A stretch of 11,309 nt of DNA, taken from contig PQAG01000189.1 in the NCBI GenBank assembly GCA_003104895.1, forward strand, positions 29,516-40,824. The letters are read 5' to 3'. Below, in pieces: positions 1-7,358 of the stretch; position 1 is the first letter of the stretch, and each line of letters begins with the position of its first letter. The stretch is from Nitrosomonadales bacterium. Its GTDB lineage: Bacteria; Pseudomonadota; Gammaproteobacteria; Burkholderiales; Sulfuricellaceae. The notes beneath the pieces are model-generated. The model saw only the letters and a program-made list of their open reading frames with translations. It searched no databases and was not told where the DNA came from. Made by a program: the position numbers and the translations under genes.

Positions 1-3000
1 GTGATCGAAGTATCGGGCCGCACCTACCCGGTGGAAGTCCGTTACCGCCCGCTCCAGGCCGAAGAAGAAAGCGGCAGCGAAGAAGCGCTGGAACTGGGCA
101 TTCTCCATGCCGTGGACGAGATTGCGCCGCACGGCGGGGATGTCCTGATCTTCCTGCCGGGGGAACGCGAGATTCGCGACGTGGCGGAGGCCTTGCGCAA
201 GCATCACCCTCCCGGCACGGAAATCCTGCCCCTCTACGCCCGCCTTTCCAGCGCCGAGCAGGACCGCATATTCAAGCCTGGCGGAGGGCGGCGCATCGTG
301 CTGGCGACCAACGTGGCGGAAACCTCCCTTACCGTGCCCGGCATCCGCTATGTGGTCGACCCCGGCTATGCCCGCATCCGCCGCTACAGTGTTCGCGCCA
401 AGGTGGAGCGCCTGCAGGTGGAAAAAACCTCACGCGCTTCCGCTTCACAGCGCGCCGGGCGTTGCGGGCGGGTGGCTGCTGGCGTCTGCATCCGTCTTTA
501 CAGCGAGGAGGACTTCAACGCACGCCAGGCATTCACCGATCCGGAAATCCGCCGCAGCAACCTGGCCGCTGTGATCCTGCGCATGCAGGCACTGGGGCTG
601 GGCGACGTCGATGCATTCCCCTTCCTCGAAGCCCCCGATCCGCGCGCCATATCGGATGGATTCCAGTTGCTGGAAGAGCTCGGCGCCATGGATGAAGCAC
701 GCCGGCTGACGCCCCTGGGCCAACAGCTGGCCCAGCTGCCCATCGACCCGCGCATTGCGCGCATGATCCTGGCCGCGCAAAAGGAAAACTGTCTCGCCGA
801 AGTGCTGATCATCGCCGCCGCGCTTTCCAGCCAGGATCCGCGCGAGCGCCCGCTGGCAGCACGGGAAGCGGCTGACACCACTCACCGGCGCTTCCAGGAC
901 GAGCGTTCGGACTTCCTTGGCTTTATCAAGCTGTGGCGCTTTTACGAAGAGGCCCTGATCCACAAGAAATCCAGCCGCAAGCTGGCTCAGCTCTGCCGCG
1001 ACAACTTCCTGTCCGCCTTGCGCATGCGCGAATGGCGCGACATCCACGGCCAGCTGGCGGTGATGGTCAAGGAAATGGGCATGCGCCCCAACGAGATCGA
1101 AGCCGACTACGGCCAGATCCACCGCGCCCTGCTCGCCGGCCTGCTCGGCAATATCGGCCTGAAGAGCGATAACCGCGAATATCTGGGCGCACGAGGCATC
1201 AAGTTTTCCATCTTTCCGGGGTCGGTGCTGTTCAAACCGCCACAAAAAAAAACCGGGGCGGATTCCAATGAAAGTGGCAGCCCGAAATGGCTGATGGCCG
1301 CCGAACTCACCGAAACCACGCGCCTCTATGGCCGCACCCTGGCACGCATCGAAGCGGAATGGATCGAGCCGCTGGCAGGGCACCTCATCAGGCGCAGCTA
1401 TTTTGACCCGCACTGGGAAAAGAAGGCTGCGCGCGTTTCCGCCTACGAGCGGGTCACGCTCTACGGCTTGGTGATCGAGCCCAGGCGCAAAGTCCACTAC
1501 GGCCCCATCCACCCCCCGGAAGCACGCGAGATATTCATTCGCGCCGCCCTGGTGGAGGGGGAGTTCCATAGCAATGCCCCCTTTTTCATTCACAACCGCA
1601 AGCTGGTTGAAGAGATCGAGGAACTGGAACACAAGGCGCGCAGGCAGGATATCCTGGTGGACGAGCAGCGCATCATCGAGTTTTATGACCAGCTGATTCC
1701 AGCCGGTATCCACAACGGCGCGTCTTTCGACAAATGGCGCCGCGGGGCGGAGCGTGCGCAGCCACGCCTGCTTTACCTCAGCCGCGAGCAGCTGATGCGC
1801 CACGAAGCAGGGCATGTCACGGAAGAGCTGTTCCCGCCCACGCTCAGCCTGGGCGGGAACGAATACAGCCTGTCCTATCGCTTCGAACACGGCCACCCCC
1901 TTGATGGCGTCACCCTCAGGCTGCCGCTCCCCGCCCTCAACCAGATCAGCGCCGCGCGCTGTGAATGGCTGGTACCCGGCCTGCTCAGGGAAAAAATAAC
2001 CTGGCTGATCCGCGGCCTGCCGCACAAGCTGCGCAGCGCCTGCGTTCCCGTGCCGGAATTCGTCACGGCGGCCATGAACCAGATCGCCCCCTGCGATCAG
2101 CCCTTGATCGAGGTTCTCGCCGCATTTCTGGCTCGCCACAGAAAGATCAGCGTGCCTCCCGAAGCATGGCCGCTGGACTCACTGCCGGCACATTTGCAGA
2201 TGAATTTCAGCATCGTTTCGGAAAGCGGCGATGAAGTCGCCAGCGGCCGCGGCCTTGCAGAACTGCGGCAACACCTGGGGGGCAAGGCAGAGCAAAGTTT
2301 TGGCACCGCGCTGCCGTCTGCCTTTGAGCGCGATTCAGTGACCCGCTGGGATTTCGGCGAACTGCCGGAGAAGCTGGAATTCCAGCGCCAGGGACAGACG
2401 CTGCTTGGTTACCCGGCGTTAGAGGCGCAAGGCGGCCGCATCGCGCTGCGCCTGTTCGACACGCCAGCCAAGGCCGAACAAGCCATGCGGGCCGGACTGG
2501 CGCGGCTGCTCCTGCTGCAGCTGCCCGAACAGGCGCGCTTTCTGGAGAAATCCCTGCCCGTCGGCAGGGCGGCCTGCCTGCACTATTTGCCACTGGGTTC
2601 ATGCGATGAACTGAAACAGTCATTGCAGCAGGCCATCGCGGAGCATATTCTGACCGGCGACAAACCGCCGGTGCGCAATGAAGCCCAGTTCAACCAGCGG
2701 CGCGACGAGGCTCGCCCCCTGCTGGTGACCAGCGCCAGCCAGATCTGCAAACTCGCCGCGGAAATCCTTGCGGAATACCATCTCGTGGCGCACAAGCTGC
2801 AAACCGCAAAGCAGTGGCCGGAAGCCATCCCGGACATGCAAGCCCAGCTGGACCAGCTGGTTTATCCCGGATTCCTTGCCCGTACGCCGCTCAACTGGCT
2901 GCGCCATTTTCCGCGCTACCTCAAGGGCATTTCACTCAGGCTTGAAAAGCTTCCCGGCGCATCAGAACGCGACAAACTGAACTGCGAACAACTGGCCACG

Positions 3001-3192
3001 CTGTGGAGCCGCTACCTGGAAAAAAAGGCCCAAAACGAGAAAAAAGGCGAAGCAAACAGCCAGCCGCTCCAGGACTTCCGCTGGATGCTGGAAGAACTCC
3101 GCATATCGCTGTTCGCCCAGGAGCTCAAGACCATCCAGCCTGTTTCGGTGAAAAGGCTTGAAAAACAATGGGAATCCATCCTGAACAGATAA
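1..3192 (+). CDS. hrpA: ATP-dependent RNA helicase HrpA, 5'-truncated by the window edge
   Basis: DEAH-box RNA helicase of the HrpA family, a cytoplasmic enzyme that unwinds or remodels RNA; in E. coli it is linked to mRNA processing and rescue of stalled ribosomes. The frame is open from base 1. The first codon GTG is an internal valine, not a start, because the segment VIEVSGRTYPVEVRYRP lies well inside E. coli HrpA. The N-terminal RecA lobe with Walker A and DEAH is therefore off the window, roughly 220-250 residues. Visible are motif IV-like FLPGEREI (51-58), motif V ATNVAETSLTVPGI (102-115), motif VI QRAGRCGR (150-157), then the HA2/ratchet region (about 190-300), the OB-fold region (about 380-470) and the long C-terminal DUF3418 domain (about 490-1060) that marks HrpA. 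A Lys/Ser/Gly-rich linker at about 415-427 is longer than in E. coli and contains a nine-A run. No downstream partner lies on this strand before 7629. Confidence 0.96.
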   Translation: MIEVSGRTYPVEVRYRPLQAEEESGSEEALELGILHAVDEIAPHGGDVLIFLPGEREIRDVAEALRKHHPPGTEILPLYARLSSAEQDRIFKPGGGRRIVLATNVAETSLTVPGIRYVVDPGYARIRRYSVRAKVERLQVEKTSRASASQRAGRCGRVAAGVCIRLYSEEDFNARQAFTDPEIRRSNLAAVILRMQALGLGDVDAFPFLEAPDPRAISDGFQLLEELGAMDEARRLTPLGQQLAQLPIDPRIARMILAAQKENCLAEVLIIAAALSSQDPRERPLAAREAADTTHRRFQDERSDFLGFIKLWRFYEEALIHKKSSRKLAQLCRDNFLSALRMREWRDIHGQLAVMVKEMGMRPNEIEADYGQIHRALLAGLLGNIGLKSDNREYLGARGIKFSIFPGSVLFKPPQKKTGADSNESGSPKWLMAAELTETTRLYGRTLARIEAEWIEPLAGHLIRRSYFDPHWEKKAARVSAYERVTLYGLVIEPRRKVHYGPIHPPEAREIFIRAALVEGEFHSNAPFFIHNRKLVEEIEELEHKARRQDILVDEQRIIEFYDQLIPAGIHNGASFDKWRRGAERAQPRLLYLSREQLMRHEAGHVTEELFPPTLSLGGNEYSLSYRFEHGHPLDGVTLRLPLPALNQISAARCEWLVPGLLREKITWLIRGLPHKLRSACVPVPEFVTAAMNQIAPCDQPLIEVLAAFLARHRKISVPPEAWPLDSLPAHLQMNFSIVSESGDEVASGRGLAELRQHLGGKAEQSFGTALPSAFERDSVTRWDFGELPEKLEFQRQGQTLLGYPALEAQGGRIALRLFDTPAKAEQAMRAGLARLLLLQLPEQARFLEKSLPVGRAACLHYLPLGSCDELKQSLQQAIAEHILTGDKPPVRNEAQFNQRRDEARPLLVTSASQICKLAAEILAEYHLVAHKLQTAKQWPEAIPDMQAQLDQLVYPGFLARTPLNWLRHFPRYLKGISLRLEKLPGASERDKLNCEQLATLWSRYLEKKAQNEKKGEANSQPLQDFRWMLEELRISLFAQELKTIQPVSVKRLEKQWESILNR

Positions 3193-3269
3193 CGGCCAAG
3201 TTATCTCCCATCGTTAAAGTAATCCTTTGGAATTCATGCCAAGCCACTCAATTAAATAGACTAATTTTG

Positions 3270-3304
3270 TTACCCACAGAATCTGTGGATAACTCTGTGG
3301 ACAG
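3270..3304. promoter_or_regulatory. DnaA-box-like cluster
   Basis: Against the DnaA-box consensus TTATCCACA, the sequence shows TTACCCACA at 3270-3278 (one mismatch, plus strand), a perfect box on the minus strand at 3284-3292 (TGTGGATAA as read on plus), and a two-mismatch box on the minus strand at 3296-3304 (TGTGGACAG). The first two form the inverted repeat CCACAGA-A-TCTGTGG (3274-3288). A further weak box, TTATCCATT, lies at 3377-3385 in an AT-rich stretch. Such clusters bind the initiator DnaA at origins, at DnaA-titrating or reactivating sites, and at some promoters. No dnaA or dnaN is present, so the main origin is not implied. Binding itself is an inference. Confidence 0.5.
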
Positions 3305-3306
3305 CA

Positions 3307-3348
3307 CTTCAATAGCGCATCTAACCCTATTGAAGGAATACGTTTTTT
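3307..3348 (+). terminator. Possible weak terminator of hrpA
   Basis: A perfect 9-bp inverted repeat, CTTCAATAG at 3307-3315 and CTATTGAAG at 3327-3335, encloses an 11-base loop. It is followed after seven bases by T6 at 3343-3348. It is the only stem plus T tract in the plus-strand direction soon after hrpA, whose stop is about 115 bases upstream. The stem is A/T-rich and the T tract is set back, so it would be a weak intrinsic terminator. It could instead be a protein-binding site next to the DnaA boxes. Confidence 0.35.
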
Positions 3349-3406
3349 CTACAACGCGCAGTAAATGAACGTTTTATTATCCATTTATAAACAATAAGTT
3401 ACCCCA

Positions 3407-3464
3407 ACACCCAATTCATGCCACGTCTTGGGCGATATGACAACGGCTCCTCATGAATGGGTGT
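3407..3464. repeat. Imperfect inverted repeat, 13 bp with a 31-base loop
   Basis: ACACCCAATTCATG (3407-3420) pairs with CATGAATGGGTGT (3452-3464), leaving one unpaired A on the left arm. The loop is 3421-3451. No T tract follows on either strand, so it does not look like an intrinsic terminator. It could form a stable RNA stem in the 3' region of the convergent minus-strand transcript or of hrpA, or be a relic of a small mobile repeat. No family was recognised. Confidence 0.55.
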
Positions 3465-3529
3465 GAATAAACCCTGCCTGTCAAGCATCAGATCGCGATT
3501 TTTTGCACATTTTTTCTGTGTTTCGGCAT

Positions 3530-3554
3530 AAAAAAACCGGCCTTTGGGCCGGTT
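3530..3554 (-). terminator. Intrinsic terminator of the smaller FadL-type gene
   Basis: Read on the minus strand, AACCGGCC, a CAAA loop and GGCCGGTT form a perfect 8-bp stem (3535-3542 with 3547-3554), followed directly by a run of T (the complement of A 3530-3536). It lies 25 bases after the stop codon of the FadL-type gene at 3580. This is a textbook rho-independent terminator and closes the three-gene cassette. Confidence 0.93.
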
Positions 3555-3579
3555 CCGGATAAATCAATGCCCGGTCTGA

Positions 3580-4797
3580 TCAATAACGATACGAGTAAAT
3601 AAACTGCGCGTTGTTCTGGCCATGGCTCACCGTTATTCCATAGCCGTTGGTAAGGGTCACTTCCGGAGCATGGCTGTAAGCGAAGTCAATTGAGGAAGCC
3701 TTGCTGAAGCGGTAACCGAAGCCCGCCGTGTAGTGATTTTTGATAGTCGCCGGGAACAGGGGATGCATGTAATAGCCAGGCACCGGGTTGTCCGCAATGT
3801 TGATACCTGCGCGCAATATCAAAGCATCCGTGGCCTGATATGTAAAACCCAACATCCACACATCCTGATCTTTCCAGTTTTGCGGCATCAGGGCATCCCA
3901 CGACATCCCCGCAGAAGAGAAAGTCATATGGAAATTCTTCATCACACTGCCCCAATTGATTCGCTTGTAGTCCGCAGCAATCAACAGCTTGTCACTGGCC
4001 TGATAGGAAAGGCCCACACCGTATGTCTCTGGCCACTGGAAATCTACAGCCTTGAATTTCCCAGTGTAGGTCATGCCCCCAGCTGTATATTGGGCCCCAT
4101 CCGCCTCCAGATCGCCGAGATTGGTCTCTGAATGATAAGCAGCTCCAGCCGACAACTGAGGGTTGACCTTGTAAACCAGTCCAATCTTGGCCGCATAGCC
4201 GGTTGCATGCGCCTTGCCGGAAAAATCATTGCCATTGGTGGATTCGATGTACCCCCCGCCCTGGTCAAACATCTGGACATCCAGGCCCGCCCAGACAAAA
4301 TCAAACGAGCCGCCGATGGTCAGATCAGGCGAAACGTTGAAGGCCAAGGGGAAAAGCAGACGGCCAACGCCCAGTTCGCTCCGGGTAGGCAGATTCTGGC
4401 CGTTGCCCATGAAGCTGTCAGCGGCATATTCTGCCCCCATTCCGCCCTGGCCATACATCCCCAAACCATAGGTCAGCCTGCCGGATTTTGTTACCCAGCC
4501 GAAAGCCGGACCGCCAAAAGCATCAGCAGCCGACGGTGCGGTCGCCGCTCCAGCCTTGGCGGTCACGTCCGGCCCCATGTATCCCAGGGCCAGATCAACG
4601 CGGCGGCCTTCGCCCATCAAACCCAGTGTTGCCGGATTGTTCATCATCGCTGCCGTGCCATTATCGTAGGCCATGGACGCGCCGCCCATGCCCAGCGAGA
4701 TGGGGCCGTAACCTTCCATGTTCATGCCATTTGTGGCAAAACTCACGCCTGGTACAGCCAGGCCCGCCAGAACTACAACCATCTTATTAAGCTGCAT
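3580..4797 (-). CDS. OmpP1/FadL/TodX-family outer-membrane channel, paralogue 1
   Basis: A 405-residue outer-membrane beta-barrel of the FadL family. Members let long-chain fatty acids, alkanes, aromatics or other hydrophobic molecules cross the outer membrane. The signal peptide is residues 1-21, with cleavage predicted at SFA|TNG. The mature N-terminus (TNGMNMEGYGP, then GMGGASMAYDNG) matches the plug region, and NPA (54-56) falls at mature residues 33-35, as in E. coli FadL. The rest alternates glycine and aromatic strands. The C-terminus IYSYRY ends in an aromatic residue, as expected for BAM-assembled barrels. A weak GGAAAAG precedes the ATG. It lies 81 bases after the DUF302-like gene with a terminator between, and only 23 bases separate that hairpin from its ATG, so a private promoter would have to sit within or before the hairpin. 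The substrate is unknown; aliphatic or aromatic uptake is inference. Confidence 0.9.
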   Translation of the reverse strand: MQLNKMVVVLAGLAVPGVSFATNGMNMEGYGPISLGMGGASMAYDNGTAAMMNNPATLGLMGEGRRVDLALGYMGPDVTAKAGAATAPSAADAFGGPAFGWVTKSGRLTYGLGMYGQGGMGAEYAADSFMGNGQNLPTRSELGVGRLLFPLAFNVSPDLTIGGSFDFVWAGLDVQMFDQGGGYIESTNGNDFSGKAHATGYAAKIGLVYKVNPQLSAGAAYHSETNLGDLEADGAQYTAGGMTYTGKFKAVDFQWPETYGVGLSYQASDKLLIAADYKRINWGSVMKNFHMTFSSAGMSWDALMPQNWKDQDVWMLGFTYQATDALILRAGINIADNPVPGYYMHPLFPATIKNHYTAGFGYRFSKASSIDFAYSHAPEVTLTNGYGITVSHGQNNAQFIYSYRY

Positions 4798-4815
4798 TAC
4801 TTTTCCATTTCAAAT

Positions 4816-4840
4816 AAAAAAACCCCGCCGGAGCGGGGCT
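4816..4840 (-). terminator. Intrinsic terminator between the DUF302-like gene and FadL paralogue 1
   Basis: On the minus strand AGCCCCGC, a TCCG loop and GCGGGGTT form a stem (4833-4840 with 4821-4828, one G-T wobble), followed by a T run (complement of A 4816-4822). It stands 38 bases after the stop of the DUF302-like gene and 23 bases before the next start codon. Its position inside the cassette suggests partial termination rather than a hard stop, unless the downstream gene has a promoter overlapping the hairpin. Confidence 0.9.
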
Positions 4841-4878
4841 CATGTCCTTCCGCAGAACTACCCAAAGGGGGTTAAGGT

Positions 4879-5769
4879 TCAGAAGGCGCTGGATTTCTCG
4901 AACGTGCCGCCGGCTACGCCAGTGAGCGTTTCCAGGATTTCATCTGGAGAATCGCTGATCTTCATGAAAGTGCCCATGCCCAGGTTGGGCCAGCCCAGCG
5001 CGATGCGGTAACGGCCATAGAGCGCACTGGCCTTGCCGCCCACCACATAGATTTCGTAAGGCATGGCAGCGATGTGGTCGGCGCCGATCTTGTTCAGCCA
5101 GACGCCTTCACCGGTCCTGGGGTCGTTCATGGCTACACCGAACACGGCGATTTTCTTGTCCGCCATGACAATCTCATACACCTTCGAAGTCTTGTTGGTG
5201 CCTTTTGCCAGATTGTCCTGAATGGTTTTCACCGCGGCTTCGAAGCTGCCGTGGGATTTCAGTTCATTCTTGTCGGATTCGAACTTTTCCATGCCGATCA
5301 TGTACTTGTAGTTCGGAAGGTCGCCGGCCGGCTCGTCGCCACCAAAACCCTTGCCTGCACCCAGAGTTTTCTGCAACTTGGCCTGCAATGCCTTGACTGC
5401 AGGTTCGGCAGTGCTGAACTGCTTGCGGAAATAGGCGCGATACCAGTAATCGGGGTTCTGATAGCTCACCGAGCCATCCGCCTTCACGCCCACACGCACA
5501 CCGGCACCCACAATGGTTGCACCGCCGACGCCGCGAATCGCATCCAGCATGCCCTTGTCCGTCACCACCACCACGCCGTACTGGCTCACGCCCTTGGGAG
5601 AATACCTGCCCACAACGGTAAAACCTTCCGCAGTCAGTTTTTTCTCTACCTGGCCCATCACGGCGTTCACGTCACCCGCAGTCACCTTGTCGCCGGAAAT
5701 GTACGGCGTAATCGCGAACGCCAGCGGCGCCCACACAGTCAACAGCAATGCTCCCAGTAATTTTTTCAT
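4879..5769 (-). CDS. Secreted protein with DUF302-like halves, function unknown
   Basis: A 296-residue exported protein. Residues 1-19 are a clear Sec signal peptide (MKK, hydrophobic core, cleavage at AFA|ITP). There is no lipobox cysteine and no second membrane segment, so the mature protein is probably periplasmic. The first half (about 33-113) resembles DUF302: a helix, then GFTVVGRYSPKG (49-60), VVVVT (66-70), and DGSVSYQNPDYW (98-109), which recalls the Y-x-x-P signature of that family. The second half (about 175-262) has the same order: helix, VYEIVM, VFGVAMND, YEIYVVGGKAS. This points to an internal duplication. DUF302 has no settled function, so none is assigned. GGGGGA lies 8 bases before the ATG and supports this start. 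The gene is flanked by two FadL-type channels on the same strand, suggesting an accessory role in handling their substrate (inference). DUF302 assignment is moderate; exported protein is near certain. Confidence 0.85.
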   Translation of the reverse strand: MKKLLGALLLTVWAPLAFAITPYISGDKVTAGDVNAVMGQVEKKLTAEGFTVVGRYSPKGVSQYGVVVVTDKGMLDAIRGVGGATIVGAGVRVGVKADGSVSYQNPDYWYRAYFRKQFSTAEPAVKALQAKLQKTLGAGKGFGGDEPAGDLPNYKYMIGMEKFESDKNELKSHGSFEAAVKTIQDNLAKGTNKTSKVYEIVMADKKIAVFGVAMNDPRTGEGVWLNKIGADHIAAMPYEIYVVGGKASALYGRYRIALGWPNLGMGTFMKISDSPDEILETLTGVAGGTFEKSSAF

Positions 5770-5806
5770 TCCAACATTCCCCCATCTATATTTTGTTCAA
5801 AAGCCG

Positions 5807-5846
5807 AAAGAGAAAAGGGCTGAAACAGTGTAAGTGTCAGCCCTTT
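5807..5846 (-). terminator. Intrinsic terminator after FadL paralogue 2
   Basis: On the minus strand AAAGGGCTGA pairs with TCAGCCCTTT (5837-5846 with 5814-5823), a perfect 10-bp stem around a 13-base loop. It runs straight into TTTTCTCTTT (complement of 5807-5816). It begins 32 bases after the stop at 5879 and ends 37 bases before the next start codon. The interrupted T tract suggests incomplete termination, allowing some read-through into the DUF302-like gene. Confidence 0.85.
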
Positions 5847-5878
5847 CAGTTCAACACAACAATGTGTCCAGCATGCGC

Positions 5879-7297
5879 TTAGAAGCGGTGGCTGTACATC
5901 AGTTGCCAGTTGTTGGTTTGCGCATGATCAACCACAAAACCAGACGGGCTAGTCGACGTTACCTTTGGAGCATAAACGTAGGAGAAGTTTACGTCAGACA
6001 CTTTGTTGAAAGCGTAACCCGCACCCAAGGTATAGTGATTCTTGATCGTTGCCGGGAACAGCGGATTGACATAAGCGTCAGGCACTGGATTGTTTGCAAT
6101 GTTGGCACCGGCACGCAGCGTCAGCGCATCGGTGGCCTTGTATGCAACACCCAACTGGAACACATCCTGGTCTTCCCAGTTCTGGTACATCGTTGCGTCC
6201 ATTACTGTTCCGTTAAACATTGCTGCCATACCTGTATTTCCAGATGCGGCGAAACTCATCTTGAAATTCTTCATGACGTCAGCCCAGCCAATGCGCTTGT
6301 AGTCAGCAGCGATCATCAACTTGTCGTTAGCCTGGTAAGACAGCCCCAGACCATAAGTTTCCGGGAACTGGAAATCACGTACAGATATTTTTCCATCAAC
6401 AGGAATGGTTGCCGTACCCATGCCATTTATATCAACATTAAATGCAACAGATGCGCTACCTTCCATATCACCCAGTGAAGTTTTGGAATGGTAAGTACCA
6501 CCAACAGTCAATTGCTTATTAACTTTGTAGGTAAAACCCAATTTCCCTGCCCAGCCGGTGGAATGAGCCTTGCCGCTGAAGTCGTTGCTATTGGAAAAAT
6601 CAAAGTAACCATAATTTAATGCGCTTATTTGACCGGGAGCGCCCCCCATCATGCTTGCGAAACCATCAATCATGCTGCCAGATACAGTACCACCAGAATT
6701 TGTTGCAGCCGGGTTATATGCCGTAGGCATCATATCCATAAGCTGAGTGCCCGACATCAGCATTTTCAGGTCCATACTGGCCCAGACGAAGTCAAGCGAA
6801 CCAGCGATAGTCAGATCGGGGTTCACATCATATGACAACGGCACAATCATGTTGCCCACGCCCACCTCGGAACGGTTTTCCAGGCCAGTACCAGCGCTCA
6901 ACCAGCTAGAAGTGCCATACTCCGTACCCATGCCCCCCTGTGCAAAGACGCCCACGCCATAAGCCAGCGCGCCATCCTTCTTCACCCAGCCGGCAGCAGG
7001 CATGTAGTATGCGTCGCCATTGGAATGAGCAGTCCCGGCCGCGCTTTTAGTATCAATGTCTGGATGCAGGCCACCAATCGCGATATCCAGGCGGCTGCTG
7101 CTTGCCGTCGTCATGCCGATGGTTGCAGGGTTGTTCGCCATACCAGCTGCGCCGTTGTCATAAGCCATGGATGCACCACCCATACCGGTGGCAATCGGGC
7201 CATAGCCTTCCATCAACATACCGTTGGTTGCCATCGCCACACCCGGCGCTGCAATGCCGATAGCGGCCAGAACACCCACAATTTTTTTCAATTTCAT
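5879..7297 (-). CDS. OmpP1/FadL/TodX-family outer-membrane channel, paralogue 2 (Met-rich insertion)
   Basis: A 472-residue outer-membrane FadL-type channel for a hydrophobic substrate. The frame stays open up to 7615, but the start was set at 7297: it gives a proper signal peptide (1-23, AMA|TNG), is preceded by GAGGGG at 8 bases, and matches the N-terminus of its neighbour. The plug-region sequence TNGMLMEGYGP and NPA at 56-58 (mature 33-35) identify the family. The C-terminus ends MYSHRF, with the terminal Phe typical of BAM substrates. It is collinear with the 405-residue paralogue, sharing for example DLTIAGSLDFVWA, NDFSGKAHSTGWA, FPETYGLGLSYQA and NPLFPATIKNHYT or close variants. It adds an insertion at about 178-237 with eight methionines between 179 and 217, probably in a surface loop. 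It is first in the cassette, downstream of a good sigma70-like promoter. The substrate is unknown. Confidence 0.92.
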   Translation of the reverse strand: MKLKKIVGVLAAIGIAAPGVAMATNGMLMEGYGPIATGMGGASMAYDNGAAGMANNPATIGMTTASSSRLDIAIGGLHPDIDTKSAAGTAHSNGDAYYMPAAGWVKKDGALAYGVGVFAQGGMGTEYGTSSWLSAGTGLENRSEVGVGNMIVPLSYDVNPDLTIAGSLDFVWASMDLKMLMSGTQLMDMMPTAYNPAATNSGGTVSGSMIDGFASMMGGAPGQISALNYGYFDFSNSNDFSGKAHSTGWAGKLGFTYKVNKQLTVGGTYHSKTSLGDMEGSASVAFNVDINGMGTATIPVDGKISVRDFQFPETYGLGLSYQANDKLMIAADYKRIGWADVMKNFKMSFAASGNTGMAAMFNGTVMDATMYQNWEDQDVFQLGVAYKATDALTLRAGANIANNPVPDAYVNPLFPATIKNHYTLGAGYAFNKVSDVNFSYVYAPKVTSTSPSGFVVDHAQTNNWQLMYSHRF

Positions 7298-7305
7298 GCT
7301 GTTAT

Positions 7306-7311
7306 CCCCTC
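7306..7311 (-). promoter_or_regulatory. Ribosome binding site that fixes the FadL paralogue 2 start
   Basis: On the minus strand the sequence GAGGGG lies 8 bases before the ATG at 7297. It is the strongest Shine-Dalgarno match of the cassette. It decides the start against the upstream in-frame ATG at 7615, which would add 106 residues with no signal peptide at the front. Confidence 0.85.
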
Positions 7312-7358
7312 TATGAGAAAAGTCTATTGTTGATGCCGTGCAATGGTTTCTGTTTTTT

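Larger units (their letters stand above)
3193..3579. other. AT-rich convergent intergenic region between hrpA and the FadL-type gene
   Basis: This 387-base gap separates the stop of hrpA from the stop of the convergent minus-strand gene. I find no convincing coding sequence. It holds, in order, a DnaA-box-like cluster, a 9-bp inverted repeat followed by T6, a 13-bp imperfect inverted repeat with a 31-base loop, and the strong terminator of the minus-strand gene. It is clearly more AT-rich than the flanking genes, especially 3340-3400. A 66-codon open frame at 3168-3368 starts inside hrpA and has no recognisable features. Confidence 0.8.

Noticed and set aside
445..2139. 564-codon open frame on the minus strand opposite hrpA
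   Set aside because: Antisense shadow of hrpA with biased composition and no recognisable domain.
3168..3368. 66-codon plus-strand frame after hrpA
   Set aside because: Starts inside hrpA in another frame, crosses the DnaA-box cluster, and has no ribosome binding site or family resemblance.
3393..3464. Integron attC-like site around the inverted repeat
   Set aside because: The GTTRRRY and RYYYAAC core sites are absent, and no integrase or cassette array is nearby.
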